From NCBI RefSeq assembly GCF_011758765.1, contig NZ_JAANOU010000001.1:5456001-5520000 (forward strand): DNA of 64,000 nt, read 5' to 3'. Below the pieces are notes generated by a model. It saw nothing but the letters and a program-made list of their open reading frames with translations, did no database searches and had not been told where the DNA came from. Shown piece after piece: positions 40,972 to 49,237 of the stretch; the stretch's first letter is position 1; every line of letters begins with the position of its first letter. The position numbers and the translations under genes were made by a program. This DNA comes from Amycolatopsis viridis. GTDB taxonomy: Bacteria; Actinomycetota; Actinomycetes; Mycobacteriales; Pseudonocardiaceae.

Positions 40972-41717
40972 GACACGACGACCGCGCCCGCGATCAGCAG
41001 GGTGTACGCCAGCGCGGCCGCCTGGATCGCCCTGGTCCGCCGCCGTTCCGGCCAGGACGTGCGGCGCATCAGCCAGGCCAGCGCCGGGACGACCAGGACC
41101 GCGTGCAACGTGACCGCGTGCACGGGCTTGAGCGCGCCGGCGGTCGTGTAAGCCAGCTGCGGCTGCCCGCCGCGGGCGAGCGCGACACCGTCGGCGATCA
41201 TGACCGCGCCCACGGCCATCGCCGCGACCAGCACCACGAGTCCGAACCGCAGAGCGAACGTCATGCTCGGGCTGAGGTTCGGGGTGCGCCACGCGGCCGT
41301 GGCGAATCCGAGCACGGTCACGATGATCACCGCGCCACCCGCGGCCAGGCTGACCGAGACGGCGGAGTCGAAGCCGGTCTCGAAATTGAAGTGCGACGGC
41401 ACCCCGCGCCACACCTGCATCGTCACCAGGGCGACCTCGACGACGCTGACCACGGTGAACGCGCCCAGCAGCAGGTTCCGGCGGCGGACGGTCAGGAACG
41501 ACGTGGCCCAGGCGACGCCGGCGAGGGTGAGCCCGAACGACAGGCCGAACGTCATGGCCTTGCGGTAGGACACCGGACCTTCCCACGTGGCGCCACTCGC
41601 CACCAGGACCACCAGGTGCACGAGGCCGCTGGTGAACAGGACGGCGGCCACCACGTAGGCGACCCGTTCCACGGTGCGGGCACGGGTCCGGACGGTGTCG
41701 TGCAGTGCGAGGGCCAT
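40968..41717 (-). CDS. Seven-helix membrane protein of unknown function
   Basis: 249 residues, ATG 41717. Seven predicted helices: about 18-40, 52-72, 82-105, 120-145, 155-178, 190-215 and 228-247. Seen: VAYVVAAVLFTSGLVHLVVLVASGATWEGPVSYRKAMTFGLSFGLTLAGVAW and TTAGALKPVHAVTLHAVLVVPALAWLMRRTSWPERRRTRAIQAAALAY. No enzymatic motif. Convergent with purU: the two stop codons share a CTAG at 40968-40971. Function unknown. Confidence 0.8.
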   Translation of the reverse strand: MALALHDTVRTRARTVERVAYVVAAVLFTSGLVHLVVLVASGATWEGPVSYRKAMTFGLSFGLTLAGVAWATSFLTVRRRNLLLGAFTVVSVVEVALVTMQVWRGVPSHFNFETGFDSAVSVSLAAGGAVIIVTVLGFATAAWRTPNLSPSMTFALRFGLVVLVAAMAVGAVMIADGVALARGGQPQLAYTTAGALKPVHAVTLHAVLVVPALAWLMRRTSWPERRRTRAIQAAALAYTLLIAGAVVVS

Positions 41718-41793
41718 GCCGACGATGGTCGGCTTTCCCGCCCCCGGGCGCGTCTGCCCGGCGACGTCTCTTCGCCGTACGGCGCCGGGCGTA

Positions 41794-42798
<1,005 letters not shown>

Positions 42799-42886
42799 GA
42801 TGACTCCTGGTGCCGTGGGATGTGGTCCACCGGCGCCAACGTGCTATCCGGGGCGAGGATTCCGCTTTGTGTCCGAAGCCACCGCC

Positions 42887-43321
42887 TCAGACGAGTTCGG
42901 CCAGCTTGGCCAGCACACCGTCGTAGATCCGCCGCAGCCCGGCCGGCGCGAAGGTCTTCTCGAAGAAGCCGCCGATGCCCCCGGCGCCCTGCCAGGTGGT
43001 CTCGATCCGCACGACGCTGCGCTCCCCCGCAGGCCGCACCGTCCAGGTGGTGACCATGCTGGAGTTGGCGTCGGTCTCGACCAGGGTGCCCGCTTCCGGC
43101 TCCGTCACACTCGCCACGACGTCCCGCACCCGCTTCGAGGTGGCCTGCAACTTCCACTTCGCCTTGGTGCCGGCCCCGGTCCCGCCCTCGACCACCTCGT
43201 AGTCGCGGTACTGCTCGGTCAGGATCTTCGGCCGGGTCCCGGCGTAGTCGGCGACGAGCGCCCGCACCTTCTCGGCCGGCGCGTCGATCGTCCGTTCCGC
43301 GGTGGCCGTGACCTTCGCCAT
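42887..43321 (-). CDS. SRPBCC (START-like) family protein
   Basis: 144 residues, ATG 43321 with GGAGGGG upstream. Polyketide-cyclase / AHSA1-like fold: AKVTATAERTIDAPAEKVRALVADYAGTRPKILTEQYRDYEVVEGGTGAGTKAKWKLQATSKRVRDVVASVTEPEAGTLVETDANSSMVTTWTVRPAGERSVVRIETTWQGAGGIGGFFEKTFAPAGLRRIYDGVLAKLAEL. A hydrophobic cavity for a small ligand is expected. Single gene between the MDR reductase and the betaine ABC importer. Confidence 0.9.
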   Translation of the reverse strand: MAKVTATAERTIDAPAEKVRALVADYAGTRPKILTEQYRDYEVVEGGTGAGTKAKWKLQATSKRVRDVVASVTEPEAGTLVETDANSSMVTTWTVRPAGERSVVRIETTWQGAGGIGGFFEKTFAPAGLRRIYDGVLAKLAELV

Positions 43322-43432
43322 AACCCCTCCTGATCTGCTCGAACTCCGTTGCCCGCGACTCTAGGACCCCCGCCGCGGGGGAGCTGTGGCCGCGGTGCCG
43401 GTGGCGGCGCGGAACGCCGCCACCGGAGCGGA

Positions 43433-44350
43433 TCAGATCAGACCCTGTCCGCGCAGCCAGTCCTTCGCCACGTCGGCCACCTGGTCGCCGTCCTCGTCGA
43501 CCTGCTTGTTCAGCTCACGCAGCTGGTCGGTGGTCAGCTTGGCGCTCACCGCGTTGACCGCCGCCGCGAAGTCCGCGCCGCGCTCGTCCAGCACCTTCTT
43601 GTTCACCGCGGGCACGATGTTCTCGGTGGCCACGATGTGCTGGTCGTCCTCCAGCGCGGTGAAATCGGAGCTGCCGACCAGCGGGTTCACCGAGTCGAGC
43701 GGGATGACCGTGACCGCACCCGAACGCAGCTGCTCGACCCGCGGACCGGACTCCTGGATGCTCGAGAACGTGGCGTTCAGCTTGTAGACGTCCCGGAAGC
43801 CGACGAAGCAGTTGGCCCGGGTGCCGCACTCCGGCGGCCCGCCGAGGACCACCTTGTCCAGCTTCTTCAGATCGCTGATCGTCTTCAGCCCGTGCTGCTG
43901 CGCGAGGTCCGACTTCGCCACGTAGGTGTTCTTGTTCTCGGCCGGCGCGTAGTCGAGCAGCCCGACCCCGGACGGCGCGAACAACTCGGCCAGCTTCGCG
44001 TGCTCGGACGCCGCGTCGGTGGGCGCCTGCTCGTTGAAGCCGGAGCTGATGGCCGCACCCTGGTACTCGGGGATGAACTGCAGCTCGCCCGACTTCAGCG
44101 ACGGGTACACCAGCTCACGCGAGCCGATGTTGAACTTCCGCTGGACCGGATAACCCTTTGCCTCCAGCGCCTGCGAATACACCTCCGCCAGGATCTGGCT
44201 GTCGGTGAAGTTGAAGGACGCCACCACGATCGGCGCGCCGCCCTTGCCCGGCTGCGCCGACCCGCTGTCGCCACCACCGCCGCACGCCGTCAGCCCCAGG
44301 ACCGCTACCGCGAGCGCCCCCGCCGCCCGCAGGCTCCGTGTCCATCGCAT
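43433..44350 (-). CDS. Glycine betaine/choline-type ABC transporter substrate-binding lipoprotein
   Basis: 305 residues, ATG 44350. Signal peptide with lipobox AVAVLGLTACGG, cysteine near residue 23. The OpuAC domain: APIVVASFNFTDSQILAEVYSQALEAKGYPVQRKFNIGSRELVYPSLKSGELQFIPEYQGAAISSGF, then LDKVVLGGPPECGTRANCFVGFRDVYKLNATFSSIQESGPRVEQLRSGAVTVIPLDSVNPLVGSSDF. Binds betaine, choline or carnitine in relatives. Divergent from two permease genes; no ATPase gene is adjacent. Confidence 0.92.
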   Translation of the reverse strand: MRWTRSLRAAGALAVAVLGLTACGGGGDSGSAQPGKGGAPIVVASFNFTDSQILAEVYSQALEAKGYPVQRKFNIGSRELVYPSLKSGELQFIPEYQGAAISSGFNEQAPTDAASEHAKLAELFAPSGVGLLDYAPAENKNTYVAKSDLAQQHGLKTISDLKKLDKVVLGGPPECGTRANCFVGFRDVYKLNATFSSIQESGPRVEQLRSGAVTVIPLDSVNPLVGSSDFTALEDDQHIVATENIVPAVNKKVLDERGADFAAAVNAVSAKLTTDQLRELNKQVDEDGDQVADVAKDWLRGQGLI

Positions 44351-44466
44351 ACCTGTTCACCCTCCAGTGCCGTTCGTCAGAGCGACCCTAACCGCAACCA
44401 CCGACAGAATTCACATCGTGAGATCGCGCGCCGGTGGTTGTCGGCCCCCGCCCGTATGCTCGCCGC

Positions 44467-45153
44467 GTGAGCGAGTACCTGCTGGCCGCGGGCGACCGGC
44501 CGCTGTTCGAGTGGCGCTGGGTCGAGCGCAACGCGGACCAGATCGTGCAGCGCTTGGGCGAACACCTGGCGCTGACGGCGGCCGCGCTTGCGATCGGGCT
44601 GGTGGTGTCCCTGGCGCTGGCTGTCCTGTCGCTGCGGTGGCGCTGGTTCTACGCGGTCGCACTGGGCACGGCGGGTGCCCTCTACGTGATCCCCAGCCTG
44701 GGTGCGTTCGCACTGCTGGTGCCGTTCTTCGGGCTGTCGTTCACCACCGCGGTGATCCCGCTCGCCACATACACGCTGCTGATCTTGCTGCGCAACATCG
44801 TCACCGGTATCCAGCAGGTGCCCGAGGAGGTGCGGGAAGCGGCGATCGGCATGGGCTTCACGCGGGTGCGCCTGCTGCTGCAGGTCGAGTTCCCGCTGGC
44901 GCTGCCGGTGGTCGTCGCCGGGCTGCGCGTGGCGGCGGTCACCACGATCGGGCTGGTCACGGTCACCGCGATGCTCGGGATGGGCGGTCTGGGCTTCTTC
45001 ATCCGGCAAGGCATCCAGACGACCACGCCGAACCCGACGGCGATCATCGTCGGCATCGGACTGTCCATCGTGCTCGCCGTGCTGGTCGACGCGTTGTTGT
45101 GGGTGGGTGAACGGGCGCTCGCCCCGTGGGCGCGGAAGGCGGGCCGGGCATGA
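44467..45153 (+). CDS. ABC transporter permease (OpuCB/ProW type)
   Basis: 228 residues from GTG 44467 (VSEYLLAAGDRPLFEWRWVERNADQIVQRLGEHLAL). Six hydrophobic segments and the EAA loop for ATPase contact: VPEEVREAAIGMGFTRVRLLLQVEFPLALPVVVAGLRVAAVTTIGLVTVTAMLGMGGLGFFIRQG. Partner of the second permease, with which it shares an ATGA overlap, and of the divergent binding protein. A GTG farther upstream would give an odd N-terminus. Confidence 0.9.
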   Translation: MSEYLLAAGDRPLFEWRWVERNADQIVQRLGEHLALTAAALAIGLVVSLALAVLSLRWRWFYAVALGTAGALYVIPSLGAFALLVPFFGLSFTTAVIPLATYTLLILLRNIVTGIQQVPEEVREAAIGMGFTRVRLLLQVEFPLALPVVVAGLRVAAVTTIGLVTVTAMLGMGGLGFFIRQGIQTTTPNPTAIIVGIGLSIVLAVLVDALLWVGERALAPWARKAGRA

Positions 45154-45875
45154 ACGCGTTCGAGCAGGCGCTGGACTGGCTGGGCCGGCCCGGCCGGTGG
45201 AGCTGGACGGACCCGGCCGGCATCCCGTACCGGACGGTGGAGCACCTCGGGTTCTCGGCGTTGTCGCTGCTCGTCGCGGCGGCCCTGGCCGTGCCGTCCG
45301 CGCTGCTGCTGGCGCACTTCCGCCGCGGCGCGTTCCTCGCGAGCAGCGCGGTGAACATCGGCCGGGCGATCCCGAGCTTCGGCCTGATCATCCTGTTCTG
45401 GTACCTGGCGAGCCGGTGGGGCGTCGGCACGTCGTTCTGGCCCTTGTTGCTGGCGCTGGTGGCGCTCGCGCTGCCGCCGTTGTTCAGCAACACCTACGCG
45501 GGCGTGGTGTCGCTCGAGCCGGACGCGGTGGACGCGGCACGCGGCATCGGTCACACCGAGCGGCAGATCATGCTGCGGATCGAGCTGCCACTGGCGCTGC
45601 CGGTGGTCCTGGCCGGTGCGCGGGTGGCGTTCCTGCAGCTCGTGGCGACCGTCGCGATCGGCGCGATCGTCAACGACGGCGGCGGCCTGGGCCGCTTCAT
45701 CGTGGACGGGTTCGCGCAGGGTGCGGGCGGCTACGGCGAGATCCTCGCGGGCGGCCTCGCGGTCATCGTGCTGGCCCTCGTGTGCGAGGGCGTGTTCGCG
45801 CTGCTGGAGCGGTTCGCGGTGCCGCGGGGCCTCATCCTCTCCCGCCGCACGACACTGACGACCCGCCCGGCCTAG
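45150..45875 (+). CDS. ABC transporter permease (OpuCD/ProW type)
   Basis: 241 residues from ATG 45150, overlapping the previous stop by four bases. Same fold: EHLGFSALSLLVAAALAVPSALLLAHFRRGAFLASSAVNIGRAIPSFGLIILFWYL, EAA-type loop DAARGIGHTERQIMLRIELPLALPVVLAGARVAFLQLVATVAIGAIVNDGGGLGRFIVDGFAQG. Convergent with ybaK, sharing CTAG at 45872-45875 as both stop codons. The operon ends here without the usual ATPase (OpuCA/ProV). Confidence 0.9.
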   Translation: MNAFEQALDWLGRPGRWSWTDPAGIPYRTVEHLGFSALSLLVAAALAVPSALLLAHFRRGAFLASSAVNIGRAIPSFGLIILFWYLASRWGVGTSFWPLLLALVALALPPLFSNTYAGVVSLEPDAVDAARGIGHTERQIMLRIELPLALPVVLAGARVAFLQLVATVAIGAIVNDGGGLGRFIVDGFAQGAGGYGEILAGGLAVIVLALVCEGVFALLERFAVPRGLILSRRTTLTTRPA

Positions 45876-46423
45876 CTCACCGGCTTCGCCAGGCCCTCGA
45901 TCACCTCGGCCCCGGGCAGCGAGGCCAGCAGTTCTCCGGTGACCAGCAGCTTCCCGCCACGGGTGCCGATGCCGATGACGAGTTCGGGCGAGTCCGCGAC
46001 GGCCTTGTCGATGAGGATCGGCCAGTCCGCGGGCAGCCCGACCGGCGTGATGCCGCCGTAGGCCATCCCGGTGAGTTCGACGGCCTCGTCCATCGGCGCG
46101 AAGGACGCTTTGCGCACGTCCAGACGTCGTTTGATGACGCCGTTGACGTCGGCGCGGGTCGTCGCGAGCACCAGCGCGGCGGCGAAGCGCACCTCCCCGG
46201 CCCGTTTGCCGGAGACGACGACGCAGTTCGCGGAGGCCGACAGCGGCGAGGAGTAGGCGTCGCAGAACGCGGCCGTGTCGGCCAGGCCGGGATCGATCTC
46301 GACGACACCGGCCTGGGTGTCGTCGAGCGTGGCGAGCGCCTTGGCGACGGGCTCGGCCAGCAGGTCGGTGCGTTCGGTGGCCGGGTGGACGCTCAGCGTC
46401 CCGGCGATGCTCCAGGTCCTCAC
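45872..46423 (-). CDS. YbaK/EbsC-type aminoacyl-tRNA deacylase-like protein
   Basis: 183 residues from GTG 46423 (VRTWSIAGTLSVHPATERTDLLAEPVAKAL). YbaK/ProX fold: GVVEIDPGLADTAAFCDAYSSPLSASANCVVVSGKRAGEVRFAAALVLATTRADVNGVIKRRLDVRKASFAPMDEAVELTGMAYGGITPVGLPADWPILIDKAVADSPELVIGIGTRGGKLLVTGELLASLPGAEVIEGL. Family members remove mischarged amino acids from tRNA; the conserved Lys and the GGITPVGLP loop are present. 25 bases after the DUF2516 gene. Confidence 0.88.
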   Translation of the reverse strand: MRTWSIAGTLSVHPATERTDLLAEPVAKALATLDDTQAGVVEIDPGLADTAAFCDAYSSPLSASANCVVVSGKRAGEVRFAAALVLATTRADVNGVIKRRLDVRKASFAPMDEAVELTGMAYGGITPVGLPADWPILIDKAVADSPELVIGIGTRGGKLLVTGELLASLPGAEVIEGLAKPVS

Positions 46424-46448
46424 GACCGCCAGGATAGGCGGTGCCGGG

Positions 46449-46745
46449 TCACCAGTTCTTGCCGCCGCGCTGGACCTCGATGAGCCGCGGCCGCACGTCC
46501 ACGAGGTAGACCAGCACGGCCACGAGCCCGGCCAGCCAGAAGAAACTCCCGGCGCCGACGAACTGGAACAACCCCATGGCGATGGTGCCCGCACCCGTGA
46601 TGGCCAGCCAGATGGGCTTGGTCTTGCGGTCCGCGGCCTGGTAGGCGTCCGCGCGCTGGACGAGGGCGTGGATGAACGCACCCACGCCAACCGCTGTGCC
46701 GGCCCAGCTGATGACCTGCAAGATCCAAAACGCGATGAACGGCAC
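46449..46745 (-). CDS. DUF2516 family membrane protein
   Basis: 98 residues, GTG 46745. Three hydrophobic segments: AFWILQVISWAGTAVGVGAFIHALVQR, KPIWLAITGAGTIAMGLFQF and GSFFWLAGLVAVLVYLVDVRPRL. DUF2516 is an actinobacterial small membrane family; it follows hbhA in mycobacteria (from memory) as it does here. Function unknown. Confidence 0.88.
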   Translation of the reverse strand: MPFIAFWILQVISWAGTAVGVGAFIHALVQRADAYQAADRKTKPIWLAITGAGTIAMGLFQFVGAGSFFWLAGLVAVLVYLVDVRPRLIEVQRGGKNW

Positions 46746-46892
46746 GTTCCCAGCCTACGTCCCTTCGCCCCCATCGTCCGATTCGGTCATCCCCAGAATG
46801 CCACGAGCGCGAGGACCACGTCACCGCCACCGATTTCCGTGGCCCGGCCCGTCCGCGCGGCTGCCGCGCACCGGTGGCCCGCCCCCACGGCA

Positions 46893-46929
46893 GGAAAACG
46901 GCCCGGTCGCCAGGACCGGGCCGTTTTCC
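46893..46929 (-). terminator. Strong terminator after hbhA-like gene
   Basis: GGAAAACGGCCCGGTC / GACCGGGCCGTTTTCC, a perfect 16-bp stem with a 5-base loop, 22 bases after the hbhA-like stop; on the minus strand the right side ends in GTTTTCC. Symmetric, so it may work both ways. Confidence 0.88.
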
Positions 46930-46950
46930 GAACCGTGTTTCGCGAACCGG

Positions 46951-47562
46951 TTACTTGGTGTTCTTCGGCGTGGTCGCGTTCGCCGGGCGCTTCGCCGGCG
47001 TCGTGCTCCGGCGGGCGGCCGGGGCCTTCGCGGTCTTGGGAGCCGCCTTCGGCTGCTCGTCGACCTCGTCCTCGATGGTGCCGGCGACCTCGTCCGCGGC
47101 CTCGGCGACCTTCTGGCCGCCGGTGCGGGTGCGCTTCGCGACCAGGCCGAGCACGTCCTCGACCTTCTCGCGCGCGTCGGTGCTCACCTCGCCGACGCGC
47201 TCCTGCGCGGCGGTCAGCGCCTCCTCGACCTGCTCGAGCACGCTCTTCACGCGCGGCTCGGCGCGGAACTTGTCCCACGCCTGCTCACCGGTCTCGGCCA
47301 GCTTGTTGTACAGGTTCAGCGCGGCCAGGGTGTACTCGTCGATGACCTTGCGCAGCTCGGCCGGGTCGAGCTTCTCGCGCAGGGTGGTCACCTCGCTGGG
47401 CAGCTCCTCGAAGTTCTTCCGCGCGGCCTCGCTGCCCTCGGCGACGCGCTCCCGGGCCTTGCCCACGGCGTCGACGACGGCCTGACCGGCCAGGTTGCCG
47501 GCACCCAGGGCGGCGAGCAGCGGGGTCCGGAGCTGTTCGATGGCGGTCTTGGTGTTGGGCAT
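46951..47562 (-). CDS. Heparin-binding hemagglutinin (HbhA)-like protein
   Basis: 203 residues from ATG 47562; AAGGAG lies 8 bases upstream, while the GTG three codons earlier overlaps that site. Long coiled-coil part (about 30-165): VGKARERVAEGSEAARKNFEELPSEVTTLREKLDPAELRKVIDEYTLAALNLYNKLAETGEQAWDKFRAEPRVKSVLEQVEEALTAAQERVGEVSTDAREKVEDVLGLVAKRTR. Lys/Ala/Pro-rich C-terminus (QPKAAPKTAKAPAARRSTTPAKRPANATTPKN), as in mycobacterial HbhA, an adhesin and intracytosolic lipid-inclusion protein. In this free-living lineage a lipid-droplet role is more likely; inference. Five bases after the XRE regulator. Confidence 0.88.
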   Translation of the reverse strand: MPNTKTAIEQLRTPLLAALGAGNLAGQAVVDAVGKARERVAEGSEAARKNFEELPSEVTTLREKLDPAELRKVIDEYTLAALNLYNKLAETGEQAWDKFRAEPRVKSVLEQVEEALTAAQERVGEVSTDAREKVEDVLGLVAKRTRTGGQKVAEAADEVAGTIEDEVDEQPKAAPKTAKAPAARRSTTPAKRPANATTPKNTK

Positions 47563-47567
47563 TGTGC

Positions 47568-47999
47568 TCACTCCTTGGCGATGGCGGTTGTCGGTCCTCG
47601 ATCGCCGCCCGCCGCCGCGTTCTCCCGGCGGAACGACTCGTACACGTCGAGCAGGACCTGCTTCTGCCGCTCGGTCAGCACGGTGTCCGCGCGAATCGCG
47701 TCGGGCACCGGCCCCCCGGTCGGCAGGTCGAGGATTCCGGCCTGCACGTAGAGCGCCTCCGCGGAGATCCGCAGTCCCTTGGCGATCTGCTGCAGGATCT
47801 CCGCGCTGGGCTTGCGCACCCCGCGCTCGATCTGGCTCAGGTACGGATTGGACACTCCGGCGAGCTTCGCCAGCTGCCGCAAGGAGATCTTCGCGTTGTT
47901 GCGCTGCTGGCGGATGTACTCGCCGATCCCGGAGGCGATGTCGGCGACCTTGTCGACCGGTCCGCCCGACGAGTTGTCGTGTCCGTTGTCCTCCGACAT
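47568..47999 (-). CDS. XRE family transcriptional regulator
   Basis: 143 residues from ATG 47999. HTH_3 domain about 20-80: IASGIGEYIRQQRNNAKISLRQLAKLAGVSNPYLSQIERGVRKPSAEILQQIAKGLRISAEAL. A C-terminal extension ends RADTVLTERQKQVLLDVYESFRRENAAAGG. Located directly before the hbhA-like gene, as in mycobacteria (from memory), so it likely controls it. The inverted repeat at 48051-48071 in its own upstream region is a likely operator. Confidence 0.92.
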   Translation of the reverse strand: MSEDNGHDNSSGGPVDKVADIASGIGEYIRQQRNNAKISLRQLAKLAGVSNPYLSQIERGVRKPSAEILQQIAKGLRISAEALYVQAGILDLPTGGPVPDAIRADTVLTERQKQVLLDVYESFRRENAAAGGDRGPTTAIAKE

Positions 48000-48050
48000 G
48001 TCAGTCCTTCTCCTCGCGACGAGATCCACGGTACGCCGAGGTGCTAGCTA

Positions 48051-48071
48051 TTGCAAGCACACTGCTTGCAA
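48051..48071. promoter_or_regulatory. Inverted repeat upstream of XRE-hbhA operon
   Basis: TTGCAAGCA (48051-48059) and TGCTTGCAA (48063-48071) are perfect 9-base inverted repeats around CAC, 52 bases upstream of the XRE start. Size and place suit a homodimer operator for the XRE protein. A wider imperfect GCTAGC / GTTAGC pairing flanks it. Confidence 0.65.
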
Positions 48072-48151
48072 CCATCGAGTGTTAGCCGAGTCACGCCACC
48101 ACGCACCGCCGGCCGAGGGCCGCAGGTCCCGTTCTTGTCCTCGGTGGACGG

Positions 48152-48787
48152 TTACGGCAGGCGCGATCGCACCCACTGCGCCACGTGCTCGACGCTCGCC
48201 GCGAGCGGCACGGTCGTGGTGTCGAAGAGGGCAACCGGCGGATCGAGCGTCTCGGCGTTCTCCCGCAGCCAGTCGTTGAACTCGAGCATCTCCGCGATAC
48301 GGGGTTCGTCCCACTGGCGCCACGCCGGACGGCGGCGGAGGCGCCGGGCAAGCACCTCGGGGTCGGCGACGAGGGCGAGGTAGTGGATCTCGCTGAACAA
48401 CGCCCGCTCGGGCAGGGTCTCGAACTCCGGCGGCACCACCGTTCCGCACAGCACGACCGGCCGGCCGTTCTGGTGAACCATCGCGGCCATCCGCAGCCAG
48501 GTGCCGCGGAACGCCGGATGGCCGTTCACGTCGTCCCGCAGCCCGGCCACCCACAGCACGTCCTGCTCCAGGACCATGACCCGGCCGCCGAGCCGGTCGA
48601 CCAGGGCCGGGCCGACCGTCGACTTGCCCGCACCGCTCGGCCCGGTCAGCGCGAACAGCGGCAGCCGGCGAAAGGACCAGCGGTGGCCGCACCGGTGGCA
48701 GCACCGGGTGTCGCCGGCCACCGCCGGCACCTCGGCCAGATCCCCGCACCGAGGGCAGATGCGCGGGTCCAGCATCGCTTCCGGCAT
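48152..48787 (-). CDS. P-loop kinase-like ATPase with N-terminal zinc ribbon
   Basis: 211 residues. A four-cysteine zinc ribbon occupies residues 8-35 (ICPRCGDLAEVPAVAGDTRCCHRCGHRW), then FALTGPSGAGKSTVGPALVDRLGGRVMVLEQDVLW is a Walker A with a kinase-like start. A lid-like region follows: LALVADPEVLARRLRRRPAWRQWDEPRIAEMLEFNDWLRENAE. The C-terminal VALFDTTTVPLAASVEHVAQWVRSRL is typical of shikimate/gluconate kinase-like NMP kinases. Substrate unknown. 14 bases after the zf-TFIIB gene on the same strand. Confidence 0.85.
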   Translation of the reverse strand: MPEAMLDPRICPRCGDLAEVPAVAGDTRCCHRCGHRWSFRRLPLFALTGPSGAGKSTVGPALVDRLGGRVMVLEQDVLWVAGLRDDVNGHPAFRGTWLRMAAMVHQNGRPVVLCGTVVPPEFETLPERALFSEIHYLALVADPEVLARRLRRRPAWRQWDEPRIAEMLEFNDWLRENAETLDPPVALFDTTTVPLAASVEHVAQWVRSRLP

Positions 48788-48801
48788 CGCGTCAGCCGGC
48801 G

Positions 48802-49188
48802 TCAGTCGAAGAGCTGCTCGAGGAAGCTCCGCTTGCGGTGACCCCGATGCCCGTAGGGGCGCGGAGAGTCGGCGTAGTGACCACCGTGGTACGGCCGTGG
48901 CGAGTCACCGTACCCGTGCCCGCGGTAGGGACGGGGGGAGTCGCCGTATCCAGGACCACCGTACGGACGCGGTGAATCCCGGTACGGCTGGCTGTGCCCC
49001 ACGCCCTGGTACGGCGGCGGAGCAGCGGCCGGACCGCCGTAATAGGCGCTCTCCGCACCCACGATCTGCTCCAGCTCGCCGTGGTCCAGGAAGATGCCCC
49101 GGCAACCGTCACATTGCTCGATGTGGATGCCGTTCTTGTTGACGGTCCGCATCACGTTCTGGCATTTCGGACAAATCACAGGTCCCAC
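48802..49188 (-). CDS. TFIIB-type zinc-ribbon protein with DSPRPY repeats
   Basis: 128 residues. A zf-TFIIB domain at 1-50: VICPKCQNVMRTVNKNGIHIEQCDGCRGIFLDHGELEQIV with two CxxC pairs. After it comes a Gly/Pro/Tyr/Arg-rich tail with the unit DSPRPY(G/R/H) four times (about 70-115), ending in a basic KRSFLEQLFD. Such tails are found on several actinobacterial zinc-ribbon proteins and may be an RNA- or phase-separation-type element; no function is known. Start: GTG 49188, or the GTG at 49179. Confidence 0.82.
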   Translation of the reverse strand: MGPVICPKCQNVMRTVNKNGIHIEQCDGCRGIFLDHGELEQIVGAESAYYGGPAAAPPPYQGVGHSQPYRDSPRPYGGPGYGDSPRPYRGHGYGDSPRPYHGGHYADSPRPYGHRGHRKRSFLEQLFD

Positions 49189-49237
49189 AGTACGCAGGAT
49201 CCGCGCCGCGGTCCGCCGGTTCCGGTGCGGAAGCCCG

